64,000 nucleotides of DNA from JAEXNA01 sp041676625 (GTDB lineage: Bacteria; Vulcanimicrobiota; Xenobia; Xenobiales; JADMJV01), in NCBI GenBank assembly GCA_041676625.1, contig JBAYRN010000009.1:9591-73590 (forward strand), read 5' to 3'. The translations under genes and the position numbers were made by a program. The notes beneath the pieces were generated by a model, which had not been told where the DNA came from, did not search any database, and saw only the letters and a program-made list of their open reading frames with translations. Shown in pieces: positions 26,330 to 34,434 of this stretch (position 1 is its first letter; every line of letters begins with the position of its first letter).

Positions 26330-26901
26330 GAGACCAACTCCCCCAACTGGCGAATCTCTGCGGGTTGAAAGTGCTTGATCTCCATGTGCTCGGTCAGGTC
26401 TCGACCCGCCATTTCCAACTGCAGAAACCGCAAAGGGTCGCCGTGGGATACCAGCAAGATGGTGGCCCCCTGGTACTGCTTTTCCAACCCCTCGATGACT
26501 CGCCGCAACCGGTAAGCCAGATGGCGCGGCGACTCGGCGCCGTAAGGGGTGTGATGCGGGTCCTTGCTGTCGGCGACCCAGACCAACTTGTATTCCTCGG
26601 TAGCCCGCCCCTCGAGTTTTCCGAAAAAGCGCTCCCGCAGCCCCGGCTGAAGCGTGATTTCGGGCTTGCACTTCAATGTTTCCTTCACGATCTGGGCCGT
26701 CTCCCGGGCCCGGCAGAAGTCCGAGGACACGATCATCGTGTAGCGCGGCAAGGAGCTCTCCTGAGCCGCAGCGCGGGCCTGCTCTTTTCCCTTATCACTC
26801 AATCCGTAAAGCTCTCGTCCAGCTTTCGGATCGCTAATGATCAAACTCTGCCGATTGGCCAGACTTTCCCCGTGGCGCATGAGGTAGTAGTGGTTTACCA
26901 T
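26326..26901 (-). CDS. Histidine phosphatase superfamily protein (phosphoglycerate mutase-like)
   Basis: The 191-aa protein has the phosphohistidine motif MRHGES at residues 8-13, a second catalytic region LLVSHGDPLRF, and SSDFCRARETAQIV, which together define the branch 1 histidine phosphatases. The substrate could be a phosphosugar, a nucleotide or a phosphoprotein. Its ATG at 26901-26899 sits in a CCATGG palindrome also containing an ATG on the other strand. Its 3' end overlaps the kinase gene by 4 bp. Confidence 0.88.
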   Translation of the reverse strand: MVNHYYLMRHGESLANRQSLIISDPKAGRELYGLSDKGKEQARAAAQESSLPRYTMIVSSDFCRARETAQIVKETLKCKPEITLQPGLRERFFGKLEGRATEEYKLVWVADSKDPHHTPYGAESPRHLAYRLRRVIEGLEKQYQGATILLVSHGDPLRFLQLEMAGRDLTEHMEIKHFQPAEIRQLGELVS

Positions 26902-27001
26902 GGGGAGTGGTTCTTATTTCGAGGCTAGAACCCTGGGATCAAACCACCACCAGGTTTGCCTCAACGGCTTTCGAAAGAACACGCTGTTGCCCGAACAAGA
27001 G

Positions 27002-28171
27002 ATGATAGAAGATGTTTTGCTGCCCCTGGTGCAGGTCGCCAACCTGTGGCAGGCTGGGGAAGTTCGCGTTGAATTTGAAGGCGGGCTCAAGGTAGAGATT
27101 CGGGGGGCGGGAGACCGGCGGGAGTGGCTCGAGGGGTTCGTGGAACGACTCCGAGCAGAGGAAGTCTCCCCCGATCCCGGGGAAGCGGCGCTGCAGAAGG
27201 CGGTTCGAGCAAGTCTTGATAAAGGTCTGAAGAAAGTGGTGCTGGCAGCCGCCGGTCCGGCCGACCAGGAGCCTCGAGCGGTCCGACTCGAAGCTTCGAA
27301 GACCCTGTGGGGCCAGGCCCGGCTAGAACCGGAGAGCTTTCTTCTCCTGCTCGAACTCCCCGGCCCGCTACCGGCAAAGCTGCCAGAGACCCTTCAGCAG
27401 GGGCTGGAGCGCTACTGCTGCAGCGACCGAACCCGGGTCTTTTGCGGACCGGAGATCAAGGCCTTCCGAAGGCCGGAGCCAGGCCTCTCGGTGGGCCTCT
27501 GGGCCTGGGCCGATGAAAAAGGGGGGGTGCCGCTCGGAGAGTCGTTCAAGGGGGTAGACGAGCAAGGACTGGCGCGCAACGAGTTGACCTTCGGGACTTT
27601 CCGGACCTGTCTGATGGGAAAAGGAGTGGCCGGTAGTTCCGCCCGGAGCGTGCTGACCCTGACCCAGCACAAGAAACCCGTACCCTCCCGGGCCATCTGG
27701 CTCTGGCAAGGCACCCGGATCGCCCATCACGATTTTGACTGGCCCTGCGACACCCTGGCCCTCACCCTTTTCCTGGCCGCCCCGAAAGACACGGTAGGAG
27801 ACCCGCTGTGCCGGGAGGACCGGATGGAAGAACTCCTGGAGCAGGCCTGCCGGGACATCCAACCCTCTCTGGAGATGCTGGTGGGGGAATACAACCGCTA
27901 CACTCCCCGGATCGAGCGGTCCACTATGGGCTGCTGGACTCTCCTGCTGGCCGGCAGCCTGGCCCTGGCCGGAGTGGCTGCCCCCTGGCTTGGGGGAAAG
28001 CTCGCATTTTGGTTGGGGGGCCTGACGGGGGTTGCCCTCATCGTTTATGAATATCGCTCCCGCCATCGGGAGCGGTACTCCGTGGGCCGGGGACTGCAAC
28101 GACTGCTAGAGGCGGTGGAGGACAGTCAAGGGCAAAGAGTCTGGAAAAAGTTCACTGCAGACTTTCTTTGA
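27002..28171 (+). CDS. Hypothetical protein with C-terminal membrane hairpin
   Basis: I do not recognise this protein. About 300 residues look soluble and are rich in Glu, Arg, Leu and Gly. A hydrophobic pair follows (TLLLAGSLALAGVAAPWLG and LAFWLGGLTGVALIVYEY), and the last 35 residues are charged and helical. The topology suggests a large cytoplasmic domain anchored by two helices near the C-terminus. The frame is open from an ATG at 26900, but that codon overlaps the start codon of the divergent phosphatase gene, so the ATG at 27002 (389 aa) is preferred; neither has a good ribosome binding site. Its end overlaps the ABC-F gene by 20 bp. Confidence 0.6.
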   Translation: MIEDVLLPLVQVANLWQAGEVRVEFEGGLKVEIRGAGDRREWLEGFVERLRAEEVSPDPGEAALQKAVRASLDKGLKKVVLAAAGPADQEPRAVRLEASKTLWGQARLEPESFLLLLELPGPLPAKLPETLQQGLERYCCSDRTRVFCGPEIKAFRRPEPGLSVGLWAWADEKGGVPLGESFKGVDEQGLARNELTFGTFRTCLMGKGVAGSSARSVLTLTQHKKPVPSRAIWLWQGTRIAHHDFDWPCDTLALTLFLAAPKDTVGDPLCREDRMEELLEQACRDIQPSLEMLVGEYNRYTPRIERSTMGCWTLLLAGSLALAGVAAPWLGGKLAFWLGGLTGVALIVYEYRSRHRERYSVGRGLQRLLEAVEDSQGQRVWKKFTADFL

Positions 28172-30062
28172 GCTCCTCCAGCTCGGCCCACCGCTCCATG
28201 CCTTGCTCCAATTTCTGTTCGAGCTCCAGCTTCTTTTTGAAAAGTTCCTTCACTTTACCGTACTGTCCGGCCACTTCCGCAAGTTCATCGTCTAGCGTGG
28301 TGATCTCTTCCTCCCAGCGGGGAATGGCCTCCTCCAGCTCCGCCAACTGCCGCTGCTCTTTGTAGGACAGCTTTCTACGTGCCGGGCTCTCCAGCACCTC
28401 ATTGGGAACCTGGGTTGTAGGGGTCGGCGCTGCTTCTTTGCGCAGGAAAAACTCGGCGTCAACCTCATCCAAAACCGCCGGAGTCGTTTCCTCGATCCAA
28501 CCGTCTCGAAACACCAGTATTCGGTCGCACAATCTCTGTAGAAGAAATCGATCGTGACTCGCCACGACCAGGCAACCCGGAAAACCGTCCAGGAAGAACT
28601 CCAGGCGGGAGAGGGTGTCGATGTCCAGATCGTTGGTAGGCTCGTCGGCCAGAATGAGGTTGGGTCGGGTCATCAGGATCCGCAGCAACTCCAGGCGCTT
28701 GCGCTCTCCTCCCGACAGGCGCCGTAGGGGCGTGGCGTGCTGAGAGCCGGTGAACAGAAACATCTCCAGCAAGCGCGCCGCCGTGAGTTCTTTTCCATTG
28801 GAAAGCGGGACGAAATGCGCCACATCTTTCAGCGCGTCGAGAACCCGGGTTTCCGGGTCCAGGTGGCCCAAGCGGTCGGTGTGCTGATCGAAGTAACCCG
28901 TCTGCACGGTCTCCCCGATCTCCACCGTACCCTGCTCTGGCTCCAGTCGGGCCGCCAAAAGGTCCAGAAAGGTTGTCTTCCCCGAACCGTTGGCCCCCAC
29001 CAAACCCACCCGCTCTCCCGGCTCCAACCGGAAAGAATAAGGCTTCAGAATCCGGTGCTCCTGAATCTCCAGTTGCACGACCTTCTTGCCCAGTCGACGG
29101 GTTCCCAGATCCCAGGCCTGGTCTTCGGTCTGTCCGGGCTCTTCGATCACCCCGGAGCCGTGCTCCAGCATGGCTTGCACTCGCTGCAGTCTGGCTTTCT
29201 GCCTGGTGGAGCGAGCCTTGGGACCCTGGCGCAGCCAGGCTTTCTCCTGGCGCAAGATATTGTCGAAGCGCTCCTGACGGCGGGCCTTCTGAGCCTCTCT
29301 CTCAGCCTTGAGATCCAGGTACTGGGAATAGTTGCCCGCAAAACTCTGCAGGGTGAAATCGGCCACCTCCACGATCCGCTCACACACCCGGTCCAGAAAA
29401 AATCGGTCATGGGTGACCATCAAGACGGTGAAGTTCGCCCCCTTCAAAAACTTCTCCAACCAGGCGATGGTGGCGATATCCAAATGGTTGGTGGGCTCAT
29501 CCAGGAGCAGGATGTCCGGAGGGACCAGCAAGGTCTGAGCCAGCGCCACCCGCTTGGCTTCTCCCCCGCTCAGCCTGGCCACCGGGCGGGTGGGATCGCT
29601 GAAACCCACGGTGGTGAGAAGAGTATCGGCTCGAGTCTCCAAGTCCCAGGCGTCGTGAGTGGTCAATTGATCGGTGAGTCGATTCATCTCCTCGGATAGA
29701 GCGTCCTGTCGTTGCGGACGGGCTTCCAACTCCTGGCACAGCGCATCGTAGCGAGCCCTCAATCGGGTCAAGTCTTGGCAGCCGAGACACACCGCCTCCC
29801 GTAGAGTGAGACCAGAGTCCGCCCGAAGCTCAGGCAGTTGGTCCAGATAGCGCAAACGGGTTCCACCACGGAGGGTGAGGTCCCCTGAGTCGGGTTTTAG
29901 CTGCTCGCTCAATATCCGAAGCAGGGTCGATTTCCCGGCCCCATTACGGCCCACCAGACCGACCTTCTCACCCTTGACCAGTGTCAGATCGACATTGCTC
30001 AGGAGTTCGCGACCTGGTAGAGAGTACTCGATTTTATGAGCGTTTAGTAGTATCACGTCCAT
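28152..30062 (-). CDS. ABC-F family ATPase (Uup-like)
   Basis: ABC-F proteins have two fused ATPase domains and no membrane part; they act on ribosomes or, for Uup, also on DNA. The 636-aa protein has Walker A GRNGAGKST (N-terminal) and GANGSGKTTF (C-terminal), with signatures LSGGEAKRVALAQ and LSGGERKRLELLR. Walker B regions are LLLDEPTNHLD and LADEPTNDLD. The linker between the domains is Arg/Gln-rich (res. ~240-290). The C-terminal 80 residues form a predicted coiled coil (LEEAIPRWEEEITTLDDELAE), as in Uup. Its start overlaps the end of the STT3-like gene by 29 bp. Confidence 0.92.
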   Translation of the reverse strand: MDVILLNAHKIEYSLPGRELLSNVDLTLVKGEKVGLVGRNGAGKSTLLRILSEQLKPDSGDLTLRGGTRLRYLDQLPELRADSGLTLREAVCLGCQDLTRLRARYDALCQELEARPQRQDALSEEMNRLTDQLTTHDAWDLETRADTLLTTVGFSDPTRPVARLSGGEAKRVALAQTLLVPPDILLLDEPTNHLDIATIAWLEKFLKGANFTVLMVTHDRFFLDRVCERIVEVADFTLQSFAGNYSQYLDLKAEREAQKARRQERFDNILRQEKAWLRQGPKARSTRQKARLQRVQAMLEHGSGVIEEPGQTEDQAWDLGTRRLGKKVVQLEIQEHRILKPYSFRLEPGERVGLVGANGSGKTTFLDLLAARLEPEQGTVEIGETVQTGYFDQHTDRLGHLDPETRVLDALKDVAHFVPLSNGKELTAARLLEMFLFTGSQHATPLRRLSGGERKRLELLRILMTRPNLILADEPTNDLDIDTLSRLEFFLDGFPGCLVVASHDRFLLQRLCDRILVFRDGWIEETTPAVLDEVDAEFFLRKEAAPTPTTQVPNEVLESPARRKLSYKEQRQLAELEEAIPRWEEEITTLDDELAEVAGQYGKVKELFKKKLELEQKLEQGMERWAELEELKESLQ

Positions 30063-32367
30063 CCTTCGTGGTCAGGGGGAACTCGCTCAGAGGTAACTCC
30101 GCTTCTGACTGAATCTGCTCTTCGGTCACCGATACGTGGTACACCTTTCCGTCGCATTCGACCTGATAAGGGCCATTGACCACGATCGAGCCCTCGATAT
30201 CGTATAGCGAGCGGGCGGTGGGATACGGAAGACGCAACTGAAAAGAGTTGTCTTCCTCGGATCTCACCTGCCAATTCACCACTCGGGAAGATTTCGAGTA
30301 GGGAGAGGAGAGGCTGAGGTGTGCCGTCACCTGTTGTCCGGGCTTTTGCGTCCGGCCGGTCAACAAAGCACCCGGCACGTACTCAAAGACTCGTACGTCG
30401 GGGCTCAAACGAGGATTGACCAGAAGCCCCCGAGAGGTCGGTAGCACCTCGTTCTTCACTTTAAACATGGGAGCCAGAGCCTGGGCCTCCTCGTCGTTGA
30501 CTTGAAGAGCCTGGAAGGAGAACGTTTTCATGTTGTCGCTGAGTTTGACGCAACGAACCATCCTCTGGCGGCTTTCGAAAACCAGTCGAAAGTGTCCCAT
30601 GTCCCGCGCCAATCTGTCGAACAGGCGAATGATATTGAGCGAATAAAACTTCTCGTTAAAGGTCGGCAAGGTCACTTTCACCCCTTTCCACTCCACCGTC
30701 GGTCCCTTCCTCATCAGCTCTTTGGGTTGATGGCCCGTCAGCAAGAACTCCGCTCCCAGTTTGTCTTCCACGTTGCGCGAAGGGATCAGACAAAAGCGGA
30801 GGTTTCGATCCTGCATGACGTTGTCCAGGCGGTCCGACTCCGGCGAGTAGAAAATCCTGGCCAGTTCGCCCGAGTGGGTCTGGCTGTAAGCCACCCCGGT
30901 CTGACTGGTGTAGCTCAAAAGATTTCCCAGATCCCAGGGAGCAAGCAGGCCGTAGTCGGCCTGGCTCTGCTGCTTTACTTCCACCAGAAAGCGTGAGGCT
31001 TCATCCAGGCCGTTGGTGTGGATCATCAGTTCACTGGCCTTGTCGGGAGTCAACCAGGGTTTTGCCTGGTGGGGAAAGGGCAGTACCGATAAAGCGGCGA
31101 TCGAGAGCAGAAAAGCCGGGGTCCAGGACCGCCAGGGCAGGCGGGCCAAACAGCAAGCGGCAAACATGGCGATGTAATAGGGTGCGTAGTAGTTGAAGTC
31201 CCGAGTATAAAACCAGAAAAGGACCAGCCCGAGCCCGTAAATCAGAGGAAACAGGTAGGTTTGTAAGCGTCTTTGATACCACAGCAGGAGCGGTCCGACC
31301 AGCAATGCCACGGGGAGCACGCCGAACCAACGGAACAGACTTTTCAGGCTCACCGCTGCGTGCTCGGAGATGGTGGTGCTGCGAGGGCTGATGAAGTCGA
31401 CAAAGGTGCCCCACAAGGCCGGAAAGAGCCGTATGACGAGTAACCCCAGCAGCAGTCCCAGCAGAGCCCCCAGGGTGCGACGGTTGGCCGGTACCTTTTG
31501 CGCCACCCATAGCAAAGCAGGGAATCCGACAACCAGGGCAGCCCCGGCCACCACGAAGACCTGCAACGGAACATCCCAGGGAATGTAAGACGGGGCGAGT
31601 TTCTGAAAGAGTAGCGGTATGCCCAGGATGGTGGTTCCGAGTATCGCTGCCTTGCCTGCCAGTCGCTTTAGACTCTGCTCGGGGTGAGGGAAAAAGGCCA
31701 GCGCATAGAGCGAAAGACCCACGAAGAAAAGGTGCAACGGTGAACCGGCCCAACTCAGGAAAAAGAGACCCAGGAGAAGTCCTGGAACCAGGGCGGCTAC
31801 GATCGGTCTCTTCTCTTTAAAACACCAATCTAAAGAGAGCAAGAGGAGCACCTGGAGAAAGACTTCCCAGCCGTGGTGATCGCCATCGCCCAGGGCAGTG
31901 ACGTGGGAGAGGGCTCCCGGAAAGGAAAGGATCAGGAGTAGAAAAACGAGCGCACAGTGCGACGATTCGGTGCGGGCAAGCCAATGCGCGAGCAAGAGCG
32001 CCGCGACTCCGGAAAGTAAGGGGGCAAACCAGACCAGGATGGCAGCCGGACTGAGGGTCTGAAAACTCAGTTTGCTGAGGGTAGCCACCAGTACATCGTA
32101 CAGGCCCTGGTTGATCCCCTTGACTTCATGGGGAAAAGTGGCCATTCGGTCGAATCGCTGGATCTGGGGGTAGTGCTCCAGCACGCTTTCGGCGTGCCTC
32201 AGGTGAAAATAGCTATCAGCCCCGGAGAGCCGCGGTTGGTCCGGGTCCACGGTGAGCAGCGGATAGATGGCGTAGGCTCTCGCCGCGAACCACAAAAGGA
32301 AAAAGAGGAGACCAACCCCGAGATAGGCTCGCCTGCCCTCCGGGAGCTCTGGCCATTTGTCGCTCAT
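30034..32367 (-). CDS. STT3/PglB-type oligosaccharyltransferase
   Basis: STT3 enzymes move a lipid-linked glycan onto Asn side chains in the periplasm. This 777-aa protein has about 12-13 membrane helices in the first 450 residues and a soluble C-terminal domain. OST-type acidic motifs are present: SGADSYFHLRHAE (first loop) and GDGDHHGWE, close to the DHHxxE motif of archaeal and bacterial enzymes. The WWDxG motif appears as APWDLGN, a variant. The ATG at 32367 begins MSDKWPEL; an upstream frame to 32400 lacks support. It is divergent from a GT4-GT2-ABC flippase run, 43 bp apart, forming a candidate protein-glycosylation cassette. Confidence 0.8.
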   Translation of the reverse strand: MSDKWPELPEGRRAYLGVGLLFFLLWFAARAYAIYPLLTVDPDQPRLSGADSYFHLRHAESVLEHYPQIQRFDRMATFPHEVKGINQGLYDVLVATLSKLSFQTLSPAAILVWFAPLLSGVAALLLAHWLARTESSHCALVFLLLILSFPGALSHVTALGDGDHHGWEVFLQVLLLLSLDWCFKEKRPIVAALVPGLLLGLFFLSWAGSPLHLFFVGLSLYALAFFPHPEQSLKRLAGKAAILGTTILGIPLLFQKLAPSYIPWDVPLQVFVVAGAALVVGFPALLWVAQKVPANRRTLGALLGLLLGLLVIRLFPALWGTFVDFISPRSTTISEHAAVSLKSLFRWFGVLPVALLVGPLLLWYQRRLQTYLFPLIYGLGLVLFWFYTRDFNYYAPYYIAMFAACCLARLPWRSWTPAFLLSIAALSVLPFPHQAKPWLTPDKASELMIHTNGLDEASRFLVEVKQQSQADYGLLAPWDLGNLLSYTSQTGVAYSQTHSGELARIFYSPESDRLDNVMQDRNLRFCLIPSRNVEDKLGAEFLLTGHQPKELMRKGPTVEWKGVKVTLPTFNEKFYSLNIIRLFDRLARDMGHFRLVFESRQRMVRCVKLSDNMKTFSFQALQVNDEEAQALAPMFKVKNEVLPTSRGLLVNPRLSPDVRVFEYVPGALLTGRTQKPGQQVTAHLSLSSPYSKSSRVVNWQVRSEEDNSFQLRLPYPTARSLYDIEGSIVVNGPYQVECDGKVYHVSVTEEQIQSEAELPLSEFPLTTKDGRDTTKRS

Positions 32368-32410
32368 AGAAGTACCAGGGCTTCCCATCTCCAGGTACAA
32401 ACTCCTGGTC

Positions 32411-33448
32411 GTGCGATTACTGTTCCTATCACCGTTTCCACCCCGTCCTCTCTACGGCGGCGCCGTGGTGAGAAACCACTACCTGGCCGAAGCGCTCTCC
32501 AAGAAACACCAGCTCTGGGGGAGTTTCGTGGGCCTGCACGGCGGCCCCCAATTTGCCGGCGAGGTACCCCTCCGCAAAGAGGGGCTCCCGGCTCTGTTCG
32601 ATCCGTTTTTTTTGGGGCGCGTCTGGCGCTGTGTTCGAGATAACCGCCTTCAAGGTATCGTGGCCAGTAGCCTCATCGCCGGACTGCACGGGGCCCTGCT
32701 AAAACTCGCCACTGGATTGCCCTTCTGGATGGACGAGCACAACGTGGAGTGGCACTGCAGCAAGCGCTACGGTCACAAACTCTGGCGGCTCATCTTTCTT
32801 CTGGAGGCTTTCATACTCAAACTCGCAGACCACGTGACCTGTGTGAGCGAGCAAGATCGGAACCGCTTGATTTCAACTTTTCGGCTTCCTCCCGACAAGG
32901 TGGTGGTGGCTCCTAACGGGGTGGATTTTGCGGGGCTCCAGGGGTCTGGTCGTGGGGAAGAACGGACCCACAAGAAAGTCCTTTTTTTCGGGGTTCTGGA
33001 CTATCCACCGAACACCGAGGCGGTGGAGATTCTGGGCCGCGAGATCGCCCCTCTGGTAGACCCGGAGATCCGGATCCTGGTGGCCGGGCGAGGGGGCGAG
33101 GGCCTGCGAGAACGTTTTCCCCGACTCGAATTCCAGGGCTTTGTGGAGGACATCCACCAGTTGGTCCGAGACTGCGACGGTCTGGTCGTTCCGATCCTGT
33201 CGGGGGGCGGAACGCGCATGAAGATCCTGGAAACGGTCGCCTGTGAGCGCCCGGTTGTGAGTACCGCCTGCGGGGCCGAGGGTATCGATCTTTGCGCTAC
33301 CGGTGAGGCCCTGACCGTCACTGACGACTTTCAAACCATGGCCGACTGGATCAATCGATTACCGTGCGGTGCGGTGGTAAAGCCCAATCCGAGTTTCGCG
33401 GAGCTTTACGATTGGGAAAAGATTTGGCAGAATAAGGCCCCGTTATGA
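32411..33448 (+). CDS. Glycosyltransferase family 4 protein
   Basis: A retaining GT-B enzyme that probably builds a lipid-linked glycan. From the GTG at 32411 it begins RLLFLSPFPPRPLYGG, a typical GT4 N-terminus; the longer frame from 32357 would run into the start of the divergent STT3-like gene. VAPNGVDF and the C-terminal GGTRMKILETVACERPVVST contain the usual donor-binding region. Its stop overlaps the GT2 start (ATGA). About 345 aa is slightly short for the family but complete. Confidence 0.88.
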   Translation: MRLLFLSPFPPRPLYGGAVVRNHYLAEALSKKHQLWGSFVGLHGGPQFAGEVPLRKEGLPALFDPFFLGRVWRCVRDNRLQGIVASSLIAGLHGALLKLATGLPFWMDEHNVEWHCSKRYGHKLWRLIFLLEAFILKLADHVTCVSEQDRNRLISTFRLPPDKVVVAPNGVDFAGLQGSGRGEERTHKKVLFFGVLDYPPNTEAVEILGREIAPLVDPEIRILVAGRGGEGLRERFPRLEFQGFVEDIHQLVRDCDGLVVPILSGGGTRMKILETVACERPVVSTACGAEGIDLCATGEALTVTDDFQTMADWINRLPCGAVVKPNPSFAELYDWEKIWQNKAPL

Positions 33449-34434
33449 GACCGCTGGTAAGTATCATCGTACCCACCCACAACGATGGTCCGACTCTGGA
33501 AAAGTGTGTAAGGTCACTTTTTCTACAGAGCTGGAGCAATCTGGAGGTGATCGTCGTTGACGACGCTTCGACGGATGGGACACTGGTTCTTCTGCAGACC
33601 CTAAGTCAGGAGTACCCCGCCCTCCGGTTCGACTCTCTGGAGTCCCGGAGTGGGGCTGCGCGGGCGCGCAATCGTGGTTTTCTGATGGCCCAGGGAGAGG
33701 TGATCGCGCTCATCGACGGCGACATGTGGGCGCCCCCTGAGTGGGTAGAGCAGTTGTTAGAGCCCATCACATCCAATACTGCCGATGTGACCGGGGGACC
33801 CGATCGAGTGCCGGTGTCGGCTCCCCTGGAGAGCCGCTGTATCGGATACTCCATGGACTCGGTCCTAACCAACGGAGGGCTCCGGCGCGGAGACACCAAC
33901 CTGGTGACCTACCTGCCTGGTACAGGCAACATGGCGATCTCCCGCCTTTTCCTGGAACAGGCAGGCCAATTCGACGAGAGGTTCCACGACACCGGAGAAG
34001 ACAAGGAGTGGCTCTATCGGGTCAAGGTGGCCGGCGCTCGATTTCTCTATCTCCCGGAGGCTCTGGCCTGGCACGAACGTCGGGCGGATATCGCCCTGCA
34101 CGCCAAAAAACAGTTTCTCAGCGGCCGCCGGAGATTTGATATCTGGGAAAAAGACCCCTCGACTTTCGAATGGCCTCACCTGGCCCCGTCACTGCTCATC
34201 GTTTTTCTACTTTCTGCCTGTTGGCATCCCGCCACCAGGTGGCTCTGGTTGCTGGTGGTGGGCACGGGGGCGGTTTTGGTGTTCATCGACTGCTATCGGG
34301 GAGCCAAAGAGATCGGCACCGTACGCGCCTTCTTCTTATTGATCCTCACTTCGTGCGCCATCCCGTTCGGCTACGGGGCCGGGATTTTGTGGCGTTTTTT
34401 CGAGAGGCTTCCGGCTAGATTGCTGGGCAAATGA
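33445..34434 (+). CDS. Glycosyltransferase family 2 protein with C-terminal membrane helices
   Basis: An inverting GT-A enzyme. Residues 1-100 show the fold: VSIIVPTHNDGPTLEKCV, VIVVDDASTDGT, and the metal-binding ALIDGDMWAP in place of the usual DxD. Two or three hydrophobic helices at about 245-320 place it on the inner membrane, consistent with acting on a lipid-linked sugar. It overlaps the GT4 and the ABC transporter genes by ATGA junctions, so the three are translationally coupled. Confidence 0.9.
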   Translation: MRPLVSIIVPTHNDGPTLEKCVRSLFLQSWSNLEVIVVDDASTDGTLVLLQTLSQEYPALRFDSLESRSGAARARNRGFLMAQGEVIALIDGDMWAPPEWVEQLLEPITSNTADVTGGPDRVPVSAPLESRCIGYSMDSVLTNGGLRRGDTNLVTYLPGTGNMAISRLFLEQAGQFDERFHDTGEDKEWLYRVKVAGARFLYLPEALAWHERRADIALHAKKQFLSGRRRFDIWEKDPSTFEWPHLAPSLLIVFLLSACWHPATRWLWLLVVGTGAVLVFIDCYRGAKEIGTVRAFFLLILTSCAIPFGYGAGILWRFFERLPARLLGK

